From Bradyrhizobium genomosp. I (2014) (GTDB lineage Bacteria > Pseudomonadota > Alphaproteobacteria > Rhizobiales > Xanthobacteraceae): 38,379 nucleotides of DNA. The translations under genes were made by a program, and so were the position numbers. The notes below the pieces were generated by a model. That model saw nothing but the letters and a program-made list of their open reading frames with translations, was not told where the DNA came from and searched no databases. The first letter of the stretch is position 1. Each line of letters starts with the position of its first letter. The stretch is taken from NCBI RefSeq assembly GCF_000261685.1, contig NZ_AJQE01000249.1, positions 1-38,379 of the forward strand, in the 5' to 3' direction. This document shows positions 7,465-17,600 of this stretch, in pieces.

Positions 7465-10293
7465 TCAGTCGTGCCGAGGCATCGACGAGAACACCGCTTC
7501 TAGATCGCTCTTCAGCAAACTGCAGACATCGTGGATTGCGGGCGTTGCGCCGTCAAAGTGGCCGTTCCATCGCCGACCAGAGAAATCCGCGAGCTGCGTA
7601 AAACCGCTATATCGAGGAAGCTGCGCGTTAGGTCGGCCCAGCGCGGCGAGTGCCGCACGTGTTCGCTCGACTTCCTCGCGTACTTGCTCCTCGCCCTCGA
7701 ACGAGGGAGCTTGGACGTCAAACACCACGTCGGCACCAGCCTGTTGCCACATCGCAACTGGCGACCAGCTGAAATAGATCGTTGAACCTCGGTAAGGCGG
7801 CTCGCGCTGCACTACCGTCAGTTTCCACCGCACCGGGAGCAGAGGGAAAAAGGACATTTCACGGGCGATCTCCGAGAAAGTGGTTTCAACAATTTCCGCA
7901 TATATAATTTGCACACGGCGATATTGCTCGTCTAGGACGCGGCGAATCACCTCTTCCGTCTGAACGTCAACCTTGTCGTCCCACCCGAGGCGGATCCACC
8001 ATGGATCGAGCGCAGATAGTCCATTCGCACGTAGGATCGCTATGTCGTCGAGCAGTTCCTGGATCAGAAACCGCTGATCGTCGGAAAACGCGCCCGGGCT
8101 CACGCTCTTGTCCTTATGAGGCAGAAGGAGCCGCTCGAGGGCACCGAGGTCCATATCTAGAACCACCGGAAGATCATATTCTCGCGCAAGGAACCGACAC
8201 CGGCCCAGAAGCCGATCCTGGGCTAACGCCGTGCCGCCCTTGAACGCCACGAACTTCACCGCATCCGCGACACTCTCTTTCAAGAGCGCAATGGCTACCA
8301 GGCGCGCACTATCCAAGCGATAATGCGACAAATCTAGACTTACGCCGCGTAGAATGCCTGGAAAAGAGGGGACCTCTACTTTAACAGGGGGCGCCTGACT
8401 CGGTTGCCTCGAATGCAACTTGTAGGAGAGTGCTTTGGAGGAAGCGCGCAAATTACCCGTCGCGGCGAGATCACTTCCCCGCTCGCCTGTGATTTCTTCA
8501 ATGACGGTCTGACGCAGGGCGGGGAAAAAACTTTCGAGGGGTTGCTCTATTCCCTCAAGCAGTTCCGTCAGGTATTCCTCTGAGAGCTTTTCTGGATTGA
8601 GCTTATTCAATTCGGACGAAACGTCGAAGCGGTACCGTAGCGCATCAAAATACACATAGGGACCCGCTTCAGTTAGGCGTTTCCACAACACTGTTTGGAG
8701 CCGACGAGTTGGGAGTTGGGCCATCAACAAAACAGGAAAAAACGAATCCGCCGGCATCGGCAGCGCCGGAATCCTCGTGAGCAACTCGGGTTCAATTCCT
8801 GATGCCATCGTCTTGGCACGCAGGTAATCTGCGAGCGCTTCGTGTTGGACCTCGATAGCTGAACCATTGACCCGAGCCGCATCGCATGCGACGAGTTCGT
8901 TTAGGGCCTCAGCCGGGACGCCATCTTTTTGCATCAGCGCGATCACCCGATCGCCGGTAATCGGTCCATCGAGCGTTGCATTCGCGATTAGCGTCAGCGC
9001 CCTTTCACGACGAATGAACGACACGACGTCGGTTCCATCAGTCTTCAGCACGTTTTTCAGCCAAGACTGGAACAACGGCACGAGCTGGTTGGGAAATACG
9101 TGCTCACGTTTCCAGTAGTCCAATGCCAATTGCAGCAGGAGCGGATTTTCGCAAAGCGCCGACAACGTTGGAGGCATCATTCCAATGATCGAGAAGAAAT
9201 TACCACTCCCGTCGTCGAGAATGGTTTTCTCAAGCTCGCGTCTCTCAGTCTCTGTCAGAGGTGATAGTGTGAACAGGGGAAGAGCGACATTTGGCCTGGC
9301 CGCTTCGCGCGAGAACACAAAGACTTGGGTGAGTGGATAGTCGCGGAGAAGATTGGTTATCTCCGTGCTCAGATGCCGTTGAAATCCTGGCGATGCGCTC
9401 TCGAAACCATCGCAAACGATTGTTGCTCCGGCAGTGCGCAAGCGATCCGTTAGCACGGATTCGGTTACGCCTGGCTGGTGCGCTGACAACCGACGCTGCA
9501 TGAATTTCACAATGGAAAGACCTGTTTGCTCAAGGTCAATCGCGGGAATGTCGAACGGGACGCGGGCGTTGCCATTGCGCCAGCGATTTTCGATAGCCTG
9601 CCGGAACAGCCGGTTTGAGAGTGTCGTTTTTCCATAACCTGAGGGGGCGACCACGACGCAGCCGGACGGACATTCCGCAAGGAGCCTACCTGTCGCCGAG
9701 TTACCCGTTGCGCCCGCGCGATAGACGGTCCGATCGATGGAAGCAGCATACCGCGAAGTTCGCTTCAGTTCCGCCGTCTCATATCGACCAAAGTCGGAGG
9801 AAGCATCGAGGATTGTCTTGACGTGGAAGCTGCGGCAGTAATCGGCCACAGCCGTCTTAGCGAGAAATTGTTCAACCGTGCCGCGGCTTGCCGCAAGATC
9901 TGCAATCGGTACTTCGAAAACGCGTTCACTGTCCTGCGTCGCCTTGAGCTGCCAGATTTCCATCTGTTCGCCGTTGGTGAGCAGCAAAAGTGGCGCTCTC
10001 AGATTAGCCGCGTAAGATTCCCCTTGCAGCTTGCCATTTGGCAAGGCTTCGCCCGGCGCCTTGGCCTCAACAACGACAAGCGAGGTATCCCGGGTATGCA
10101 GTGGACCATTGAAACAGACGAAATCCGCTTCTGGTTTGCGTCCCACACGGCCTTCGCGGAATTCTACCGGATACTTCGATGCTATATCGTCCGGTTCATA
10201 GCCAAGAGCGTGCAATAGTGGAACGACGAGACGAAGCTCAACATCAGCCTCGTTCGTGAAATCAGCGGGTGTAACGCTCCAGAAGTCAGACAT
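7465..10293 (-). CDS. STAND NTPase with N-terminal PD-(D/E)xK nuclease (candidate defence protein)
   Basis: This is a 942-residue fusion. Residues 10-130 resemble the type I restriction HsdR N-terminal nuclease fold (HSDR_N_2): Glu19, Asp57 in ADFVC and VEAK (Glu76, Lys78) fit a PD-(D/E)xK site. A NACHT-like P-loop NTPase follows, with Walker A APSGYGKTT (216-224), Walker B TIVCDGFE (Asp295), sensor-like FVFSR (325-329) and the LSPLTETE helix start typical of NACHT modules. Residues about 370-600 look like a helical NACHT-associated region. The C-terminal third (about 660-942) matches no repeat type I know and may be the sensor. STAND proteins with nuclease effectors are established anti-phage proteins. 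I infer that ligand binding triggers oligomerisation and DNA cleavage. It is transcribed alone from ATG 10293. Confidence 0.8.
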   Translation of the reverse strand: MSDFWSVTPADFTNEADVELRLVVPLLHALGYEPDDIASKYPVEFREGRVGRKPEADFVCFNGPLHTRDTSLVVVEAKAPGEALPNGKLQGESYAANLRAPLLLLTNGEQMEIWQLKATQDSERVFEVPIADLAASRGTVEQFLAKTAVADYCRSFHVKTILDASSDFGRYETAELKRTSRYAASIDRTVYRAGATGNSATGRLLAECPSGCVVVAPSGYGKTTLSNRLFRQAIENRWRNGNARVPFDIPAIDLEQTGLSIVKFMQRRLSAHQPGVTESVLTDRLRTAGATIVCDGFESASPGFQRHLSTEITNLLRDYPLTQVFVFSREAARPNVALPLFTLSPLTETERRELEKTILDDGSGNFFSIIGMMPPTLSALCENPLLLQLALDYWKREHVFPNQLVPLFQSWLKNVLKTDGTDVVSFIRRERALTLIANATLDGPITGDRVIALMQKDGVPAEALNELVACDAARVNGSAIEVQHEALADYLRAKTMASGIEPELLTRIPALPMPADSFFPVLLMAQLPTRRLQTVLWKRLTEAGPYVYFDALRYRFDVSSELNKLNPEKLSEEYLTELLEGIEQPLESFFPALRQTVIEEITGERGSDLAATGNLRASSKALSYKLHSRQPSQAPPVKVEVPSFPGILRGVSLDLSHYRLDSARLVAIALLKESVADAVKFVAFKGGTALAQDRLLGRCRFLAREYDLPVVLDMDLGALERLLLPHKDKSVSPGAFSDDQRFLIQELLDDIAILRANGLSALDPWWIRLGWDDKVDVQTEEVIRRVLDEQYRRVQIIYAEIVETTFSEIAREMSFFPLLPVRWKLTVVQREPPYRGSTIYFSWSPVAMWQQAGADVVFDVQAPSFEGEEQVREEVERTRAALAALGRPNAQLPRYSGFTQLADFSGRRWNGHFDGATPAIHDVCSLLKSDLEAVFSSMPRHD

Positions 10294-10303
10294 TTGAGGC
10301 TAA

Positions 10304-10570
10304 TCAAGAGTGCCGATGAGTGAACCCGCGACCGGATCCAACATCGGATGTCATTGTCAGGTAAATTCCGGGCTTGGTCATTATTTCAAGCATATGGCTT
10401 TTGAGAACTCCGAGAATAACAGCGTGGACGCCGCCTGGGCTTTCGAAATGAATGTTCATGCTCGCGAGGCGGCGTTGCCATAGTTTTCTTTCCAGACGCT
10501 TTACGATGTCATGGTGGATTGAGGGTGTCGAGGGCTTACCAGTTTTCGATCGCCCAGCGTTCGCCTTCAA
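10304..10570 (-). CDS. Hypothetical small protein upstream of the STAND gene
   Basis: An 88-codon frame (TTG start; internal ATG gives 51 residues) ends ten bases before the STAND start on the same strand, so it could be a leader gene of that unit. The sequence is basic and lacks signal peptide, membrane segment or known motif. It lies between the STAND gene and the IS630 insertion and may be a relic of a gene interrupted by the IS. Coding status is uncertain. Confidence 0.25.
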   Translation of the reverse strand: MKANAGRSKTGKPSTPSIHHDIVKRLERKLWQRRLASMNIHFESPGGVHAVILGVLKSHMLEIMTKPGIYLTMTSDVGSGRGFTHRHS

Positions 10571-10713
10571 GACGTCGTTCCGCGTTGCTGCATTGTCGAT
10601 TTTCTACCTTTCAAGTCAGCCACATACGCAGACGCGCTCATCTGTCTCGCGGTCACACGCAGAAGTGCCAAGGTGGACGAAGCTGGCTCTCTTCCGGCCT
10701 TAGCAGACCTTCC

Positions 10714-11764
10714 TAGAGCGTTTCATTTTTTTATGGAAGCGTATCCAGCATTAACGAAATAGTTGCTGCATTCGCCGGGCAGAACGTTTCTGTCGAGGTG
10801 GCCGATGTAGTCGCAGGCGTCGTCGATCGCGCGCTTCTGTGCGATGCGCATCCAGTGCTTGATCTTGGCGAAGACTTGCTCGATCGGGTTGAGGTCAGGT
10901 GAGTACGGCGGCAGATACTATAGCCTTGCGCCGGCTTCCCTGATCATTTGCCGGACGGTCGGCGACTTGTGGCTCCCAAGATTGTCCATGACGACGATGT
11001 CGCCAGGTTTGAGCACTTTGACGAGTTGCTGTTCGACATAGGCGCGGAAGCTTTCGCCGTTGATCGGTCCGTCGAACACGCAAGGCGCAGTGAGCTGGTC
11101 AGAGCGTAGGGCACCGAGGGAGGTCAGGGTTCGCCAGTGACCGTGCGGCGCAAAGCCGTGCAATCGCTCGCCCTTGGATCCCCAGCCGCGCAGCGGGGCC
11201 ATGTTGGTCTTGATCCAGGTCTCGTCGATGAACACCAGGCGGGTTGGATCGAGGCGATCCTGCAAGCTGCGCCAGCGCTGTCGCCGCCGCGCGACGTCGG
11301 CGCGGCCCTGCTCAAGGGCGAACAGTGTTTTTCTTGAAGCTGAGACCTTCGCGTCGCAGGAAGGTCCATACCGCATGGTGTGAGACTTTCACGCCTCGCG
11401 TGGCAAGTTCGTCCTTCAGCCCGTGCAGTGTGAGATGTGGCGTCTGCCTGATCCGCTCCAGGATGAACGCTCGATACGGCTTCAGAACCGGCTTACGGTG
11501 ACCGCCCATCTTGCCTGGCGCCACTGAACCTGTCGCGCGATAGCGCTGCCGCCACTTCACAACGGACGACACTGCAACATCGAACCGGGCCGCCACAGCA
11601 TGACAACTCTCGCCGGCTTCCACCGCCTTTACGGCTCGTTCCCGAAGACCATTCGAAGGAGGTCGGACCATCCCATGCTGGCCTCCGATCCAACCAGCAT
11701 CTTGAATCACAAACCGCCGCCCGACGGAATCCCCCCCGATTCAATCAATCGATGAACCGCTCTA
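10714..11764 (-). mobile_element. IS630-family insertion sequence with TA target duplication
   Basis: The element is bounded by imperfect inverted repeats: CTAGAGCGTTTCAT at 10713-10726 and its complement, ATGAACCGCTCTAG, at 11752-11765, matching at 13 of 14 positions. The TA in both ends (10714-10715 and 11763-11764) is the duplicated TA target typical of IS630/Tc1-mariner elements, so the element proper is 10716-11762, about 1047 bp. It carries one transposase locus on the minus strand, which is broken. The intact ends could still be moved by a related transposase elsewhere in the genome. Confidence 0.88.
10723..11671 (-). pseudogene. IS630 transposase, frameshifted and with an in-frame stop
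   Basis: The first part (start ATG 11671, frame to 11312) holds the N-terminal HTH: RERAVKAVEAGESCHAVAARFDV and a second winged helix. The second part continues in the +1 frame from an A-rich stretch around 11330-11340 (FKK), carrying the DDE residues VFIDETWIKT and VVMDNLGSHK. A TAG at 10918-10920 interrupts this frame where family members have an aromatic residue just before LPPYSPDLNPIEQ. The third catalytic residue, the Glu of PIEQ, therefore lies behind the stop. The frame then runs 65 codons to a TGA inside the terminal repeat. Some IS630 elements use programmed frameshifting, but the nonsense codon alone makes this copy inactive unless suppressed. Confidence 0.85.
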
Positions 11765-12131
11765 GCCCTGAGCCGCTGATCCGGTGCGGACGGCTGCCCT
11801 GTTCGCAAATCAGACGTTATGGAAGAGTTGGGCCGCTGGCCCATATTGGCTTTGCCAAATATCTGCACCACTCATCGAGATTTTAAGAGCAATTCGGTCA
11901 CTGAACGATGTGCGTGAGAGCCTTCTACTCATTCGACAATCGCTGTGATCCTTCGATCGGCCACCACTGAGACGGCGGCCTTCTTGCGCTAATGATAGAT
12001 CGACCTCGAATCCACCGCCGTCCGTGCCGTCGCGCTTGAAAGGATGCTTCACCTCTGTGCCCTCTGGCCGGACAGTTACAAGACACTTCAAGGGTGCTAT
12101 ATGTGATGATCAATCTCCGAGGAACACTACT
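11765..12131. other. Intergenic region with repeat copy 3 and promoter of the membrane-protein gene
   Basis: The region runs from the right IS630 end to the TTG start of the membrane protein. It holds att-like repeat copy 3 (11802-11844) only 37 bp from the IS end. The remainder shows no convincing gene. A GTG start at 12024 would extend the membrane-protein frame by 36 residues but lacks a ribosome site. Confidence 0.4.
11802..11844 (+). repeat. Att-like repeat, copy 3
   Basis: TTCG (11802-11805), ten bases, GTTATG (11816-11821), nine bases, GGCC (11831-11834), three bases, GGCCCAT. The left arm, GTTCGCAAATCAGAC, matches copy 4 at 13 of 15 positions. It separates the STAND/IS630 segment from the Mokosh segment. 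Confidence 0.6.
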
Positions 12132-12926
12132 TTGAAGCGCCAGGATCCGATTGGTCCGGAATTTTACGTGCCTCTTGCCACGGCGGAAAGGATTTCGGAT
12201 GCGGCTTTCTATTTGGCCGCAGCATTGTCTATTGTTGTGCTGCTCATCGATAAGAACGCACAGCCGAGACTATACGGCTCCATTCAAGCGACATTCGCTG
12301 TATCAGTGGTGGCAATATTCGTCAGTGGAATTATCACAAAGACCTATTTCGCTGCGCGCGCACACTCAAGCAGATCCAGCGATTTCGTTTCGAACGCCTT
12401 CGTCGTCCCCCTCGGGCCTAATCCCTCGCACGGCTACTACAACACCTCGGCGAAAGATCCATTTCTCCGCATTGCGGCGTCTGTCTTGGAGAACACGCTA
12501 TTCACCAAGTCTATCCTCAAGAAGATGCTCCATTTCGAGCGTGCTCGGATAAGCATTTACGGCGTTGTCTGGCTTTGGGCCGCATTCTACCGCGCCACTG
12601 ACTTGGAATTGATCGCGGCTGCGGCACAAGTCTTGTTCAGCGAACAATTGCTCTCTCGCTGGATCCGAATGGAATGGCTGCGTTCAAGAGTCGAGGGTCT
12701 GTACGACGATTTGTATGCTTTGATACAATCGACGTCGGACATCAGAGATAAACGATTTCAAGCGCGTGTAATCAATGCGCTAATCCGGTACGAAACAAGT
12801 AAGGCTCAGGCAGGATTATCAATCTCATCGCGCATATTTAAAGCCCTGAACGCAGATTTATCCTCGAAGTGGCGATCGATCTCTGGTCAACTCGGGCTTG
12901 CCTCACTCGAGGAGCCTGAACCATGA
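12132..12926 (+). CDS. Four-helix membrane protein of unknown function beside Mokosh
   Basis: I place the start at TTG 12132 because GAGGAA (12119-12124) lies seven bases upstream; this gives 264 residues. Two hydrophobic helices lie near residues 24-40 (AAFYLAAALSIVVLLI) and 52-70 (ATFAVSVVAIFVSGIIT). A soluble loop of roughly 70 residues follows, then two further hydrophobic helices around 138-152 (ISIYGVVWLWAAFY) and 158-172, then a helical cytoplasmic tail. The 2+2 helix layout resembles defence-associated pore-forming families such as S-4TM, but I do not see their signature motifs. The gene is convergent with mkoB and overlaps its 3' end by 40 bp. It shares the segment between repeat copies 3 and 4 with Mokosh, so a joint role is plausible but unproven. 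Confidence 0.65.
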   Translation: MKRQDPIGPEFYVPLATAERISDAAFYLAAALSIVVLLIDKNAQPRLYGSIQATFAVSVVAIFVSGIITKTYFAARAHSSRSSDFVSNAFVVPLGPNPSHGYYNTSAKDPFLRIAASVLENTLFTKSILKKMLHFERARISIYGVVWLWAAFYRATDLELIAAAAQVLFSEQLLSRWIRMEWLRSRVEGLYDDLYALIQSTSDIRDKRFQARVINALIRYETSKAQAGLSISSRIFKALNADLSSKWRSISGQLGLASLEEPEP

Positions 12927-14647
12927 TTGACTTGCTGATCCGATTGATCGCGCAGCTTCGCGGTCAGGATAGAGCGGATCTCGGGACCTTCGATGAAGGC
13001 TCCCATCTCGGCACCTCGTGAGCGCTTGACGTCGGCAGACGTCGCCAACCAGTTAAAGCTTGATATCACAAGATTATCATTGTCCCAGCCCAAATACTTA
13101 CCGTGCATATCCTGGACGCGCATGAGTTTGATACCCCGCCTGTTGAGTTCGCTGGGCATCGGCTCTTGCCCCTCTTCGAGCAGGAATTTGCTTGGGCGGG
13201 CGTACTCAAGCTTAACATCTACTCCGCGGGAAGCAGCTGTTTCCATAGATACAAGCACTGAGGTCTCGGCGGACAACCCATACAGATCACAAGCGATCTC
13301 TATATCCTTCACCGCGCGGTCTCGCGCGAGTGTCACGCAAGCGTAGTGGTCGTAATCGGAGACAAGCGAGATAGAGTACTTTCCTGCCTCCGGCTGCGTT
13401 CGGACAATCTGCTTCAGCTCCGACCAAATGGAATTCAGTCTGCGTGCCGTTCCGCTCCAATTGCCGACGGCGGGCAGTTGATTGGAGAGAAGGCGGCCCA
13501 AGACTTTAGACGTAAAAAGTGCACTTCGCGTTCGAAGTGAAATTTCCATCCAGTCGAATTCGGACGACAGGAAATTGCAACTGCCAATGACCGTTGTCCA
13601 TCTTCCTGTGTCTCTGTCATCGTAGATAACGACTTTTGCGTGGGAACCCGACGAGAGGGGTGATAGGTGGATACGCGCCCGCCCGGCAGGGGGCAATTCT
13701 GCCAGCACATCTGTAGCGTCGGAGAACTTTTTGGGTGGCTGCGGCGCCTCAGGATCCACGTGTAGTCCCCAAAGCAACTCAACTCTCACTCGACGTCTCG
13801 CGGCGCGTTCTAAGTCGGGAAGCAATGCGCGTAGTGTCTCCGAGCTCAAGAAGCACGAATGTATAACGACTGCGGATTTGGACCGATCCAGAATCTCCCG
13901 GAGCAACCTGAGATGGGCAGGACCACCGACGATGATATCGTCTGCCGAAAGGTCATCCTTCGCCCCCTCCTGAACGATGTTTAGTTTCGTTGAGGGAGAG
14001 ACATTATCATCGTCTTTGATTTCAGCTGAAGCCTTGACCAAGGTCTGGCGCAAACCAAGAGGCGAATTTGCAGCGAGGCCCGTTTGGACCTCGTTGAACG
14101 CGATGCCTACCCGAGCATATAGTAGAGATAGACCGCGAAACTGCGGTGCAGTCGGCACCAAGCTTTCGTTCAGGTTCAAACGAAATAGGTCTCGAAGCGA
14201 AGCATCGTTAGGTTCAAATGTGTGCAGTAGAGCATCCAGCCTGATAGCGTCGATCGGTAGGTCCTTCTCATGCACCAAGTCGAGATCGTCCGACCGCATC
14301 CAATGGCCGGTCAACCTCTCCACGCACACTGAGTCCCAACGAATATCATTCTGAAGGCGCTCTGGGAGGCTCTCCTCCTTTGCGTGACGCTGGCCGGCCG
14401 GAGTCGCTGCGAAATAGACCTTTCCATTGTCACTTCGCACCTCGATCCAATTTGCACGCAACAGATTGATAAGAGCTTCAACTACAAGCCTGTGCGGCAC
14501 ATTAGCCATAGCTGCTAAATCTGACGCTGAGCGCTTTGCGGCTACGCTCTCGATAAGAAGCATATGCTCAAGGATGCTCCATCGACGGCCGAAGCTATAC
14601 AAGTAGCTAACCGACATCCTATAGACGGGAACGTAAAGGTACTTCAT
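12887..14647 (-). CDS. mkoB: Mokosh type I protein B, PLD-family nuclease
   Basis: This is a 586-residue protein. A winged-helix-like N-terminus (about 22-88: LEHMLLIESVAAKRSASDLA) precedes two phospholipase-D motifs: HAKVVIYD (His336, Lys338, Asp343) with IGSCNFLSSEFDW behind it, and HGKYLGWD (His515, Lys517, Asp522) with ISSFNWLATSA behind it. Both HxK-x4-D motifs are complete, so one active site can form. The ATG at 14647 overlaps the mkoA stop by four bases (ATGA), which indicates coupled translation. Type I Mokosh, as described, pairs a helicase-kinase protein with a PLD nuclease, and this matches in content and order. The nuclease probably acts on nucleic acid engaged by the helicase. 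Confidence 0.82.
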   Translation of the reverse strand: MKYLYVPVYRMSVSYLYSFGRRWSILEHMLLIESVAAKRSASDLAAMANVPHRLVVEALINLLRANWIEVRSDNGKVYFAATPAGQRHAKEESLPERLQNDIRWDSVCVERLTGHWMRSDDLDLVHEKDLPIDAIRLDALLHTFEPNDASLRDLFRLNLNESLVPTAPQFRGLSLLYARVGIAFNEVQTGLAANSPLGLRQTLVKASAEIKDDDNVSPSTKLNIVQEGAKDDLSADDIIVGGPAHLRLLREILDRSKSAVVIHSCFLSSETLRALLPDLERAARRRVRVELLWGLHVDPEAPQPPKKFSDATDVLAELPPAGRARIHLSPLSSGSHAKVVIYDDRDTGRWTTVIGSCNFLSSEFDWMEISLRTRSALFTSKVLGRLLSNQLPAVGNWSGTARRLNSIWSELKQIVRTQPEAGKYSISLVSDYDHYACVTLARDRAVKDIEIACDLYGLSAETSVLVSMETAASRGVDVKLEYARPSKFLLEEGQEPMPSELNRRGIKLMRVQDMHGKYLGWDNDNLVISSFNWLATSADVKRSRGAEMGAFIEGPEIRSILTAKLRDQSDQQVNHGSGSSSEASPS

Positions 14648-17600
14648 TTTGATGCACGTACTTTTGCCAAGATCCCTGCTTTCTCCGCCGCTGTCATCTC
14701 CTTCATCATGCGGCCTATGTAGGCGTGCTCGTCATATTCATTCGTAGCCGCGGTGCACCTTGATGCAAAGAAATCCCAACTACCCACAACGATTAGCTTT
14801 TGCTTCGCGCGGCTGAGAAGCACATTCATTCGATTCTTCTCTTTCAAAAAGCCAACACTTTTCCATGGGGGCAGCGCATTGTTTCTCACCAAGCTTACGA
14901 TAACGATGTCTGCCTCCGATCCCTGGAACTCGTCCACGGTCGCCCCCATCCTTTTCCCATGACCGAGATCGAACGGCTGTTTGAACATGTGATTGAGTAG
15001 ACCGGCCGAGTAGGCTCGCTCGATCGCGGTTCGAATTGCATCCAGCTGGCCGTTGTAGGGGGACAAAATTTGCAGAGCGCAAGGTTCGTCGCCGCGCGCG
15101 TGGATCTGCTGAAGCACCTTGACAACCAGCTCAGCCTCGGGCCTCGAAACAAAGAGGCCTTCGACTTCACCTTCCGCGAAAGCTTCCTTCCGTTCCCAAG
15201 GCACGTCACACCAGACTACCCGTTGCTCCGGTAGCCAAGATGTCGCGGCGATTGCAAAGGGAGGAGGGGCCTCGAAGTGTTTATGAGTCTCGGGAGGCGA
15301 ATGAAGAATAGTTCCTCCATCCTCTGTCGGGTAGAATACCTTGCCAACCAGCTCGGCGATGTGAGGGTGCATACGGTGTTGATCGGTTAGGATCGCGGCC
15401 GGAGCATCTTCAGAGACGGCTTCGGTGCTTCTTGTGAAGATTGTCTCGAACAACTTCACCATTCTCGCCCATTCGGCACAGCGATCAACAAACGGATCTC
15501 TGCTTTCGTCATCAGCAACGAGTGATGGATCAACCAGATACCCTGCGAATTGAGCGCCGGATTGGATGGCCTTTCTGACCTTGAGGGGATCGCCGAGCAA
15601 GTCAGTAAAGCGCCTAACGTTGAATGGAGGCAGCTGGTGGTGGTCTCCAATGAGCAGCAACCGATGGCTCTCCTGGAGCGCGGTTGCCATATCGAAACCA
15701 TGCGCCTTTCCCGCCTCCTCGATTATTGACCAATCGAAACGACGACCACGTTCGGCTAAGTCCGCGAGGTCGGGCGAATTTAGGGTCGAGAAAGTTAGGT
15801 TCGCTGCATCCTGCACCAGCACTTGCGTTGTGCGAACGTCGGTATCGGCTTCCGTGCTGCGACCTCGCTCGTCCCCAACCGCGGAAGCCAACTTATCCTG
15901 TAGGTGTTTTGGAGCTCGACGTGTCAACTCGCTTTCACTCAACTGCTTCAGAAGTTCATCTGTAACCTTCTCGGGGCTATCGCCGTCACCGTCTCCCGCG
16001 CCCAAGCGGAGCACTATCGGACGACTTTGCTTATCGTGAGCATCGTATAGTTGGGAAAGCTTACTGCGAACGTCATCAACGGTATGATGCGAATGGGCCG
16101 TGATTAGGATTTGCGCACTGGAATCAACAGAGAGCAATCGATCAGCAAAGGCCTTTATCAATGTCGTTTTGCCAGTGCCGGGAGGCCCCTGAATTGCGAA
16201 CGCGGGCTGCGTCTGCCAAACCCGCTGAAGAGTTGTGAGCTTGGAAGCGTCAAGTGTAATCGATGCGTTGGCCGGCGGTAGCGGATCGGAGTTTCTCCGT
16301 GTGACCTCCTGAGGCGCTGATATGAGCCGCAAAAGTCCCTCGAACAGGCGCAAATCTTCAATGGCTTTGTGCCTTCGTCTTATTTGGGCAAGAGTTCCAC
16401 CATGGTTTCGCGCGAGGTACGCCCGGCCCACACGCACAACGACCGCGCCCTGGGCCCTGAAGTAGTATTGTGGTCCCTTCTGGTGCGGCTTAGCTCGAAG
16501 AAACCGCCAGTTCGTTGAAGGTGAATCACCTCCAATAGTGCGCCGCTCCAGGAATGAATACCTATCGTGCTTCGGGTCCTCTTCGTCATCGGCCGTAACG
16601 GCTTCTGCACCCAACTTAAACCAGTCCTGGATTTGTTCGGCGGGCGGATCCAAGTTGAGAAATCGGGCAAGATCAGCTCTCTCGGGTTCCTGGACCGGGG
16701 TCACAACAATTGTGGTATCATTCGCACTCTTGTCGACCTCTAGAATTTCAACTGCGCAAATCTGCGCAACGGTCAATACGGTGTCGAGCTGCTGAGTTAC
16801 GCGAAAAAATTCATGGACGGTACGTAGATTAGCGGGAAGCTCGATCTTCTCAATTCGTATGGGGAATACTTTATCCCACTGTGCTGCCCTGTCGCGGACA
16901 GATCGAATGTTATTTCGAACGTGAGGAAATAACTGCACATCGATTTTCCGCTGACCCATGCTAAAAAGTTGATCATCCGAATTGGTGCGCGGGAGTCTCT
17001 CGATCCCCTCACAAAATCCGATATCCCAGGTGTTAAGGCCGTCGACAGACCAATTGCGCACCCGGTATTCAAGCTTCTCACCTCTGAGGACATAGTACGG
17101 CGTGGGTATACTGCGTCCGACTACGCGAACGTCCCCTTGCAGATCCTTTCTTATCCAGTCCCGCTGCGCGATTGGGTCATGTGCGCTTGCAACCCCCTCC
17201 GACACCACTTCGATCGTCCGTGCAATGTCGAGGCCGGAACTAAGTCGGATTGCAAGGACCAAGCTCCTGCCGGATGACGTTGTTACAGAGCTTAGATCCC
17301 TAATAATCTGGCGTAGCAGTTGCTCGATTTCCTCAGCATCAACCAATCGCTGCTCTTGATTGTCCTCCAACAGGCTTCCGATAAAATCGCGCTCTCTCTC
17401 CCGGAGGTTCGTCAAATTGCTAAGCAGTCCGCGCAGCGCCGCTCGCTTCTTTGTGCTCTTAAGAGGCACGCCAAAAAGCTCCGCAGCTATCAACCCGAAG
17501 TCATACCAGTCGGTCGCGGTCGAGTATTCGCCGTCCAGCCTATCTAGTTCTGGAGCAGCGAATGAGTTCTTCCGCAAGACCTTTGATGCGCCACTGTCCA

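Noticed and set aside
10716..10740. TTTATGG near the IS630 left end as a sixth att-like site
   Set aside because: TTCG is absent 14 bases upstream and the segment is explained by the IS terminal repeat.
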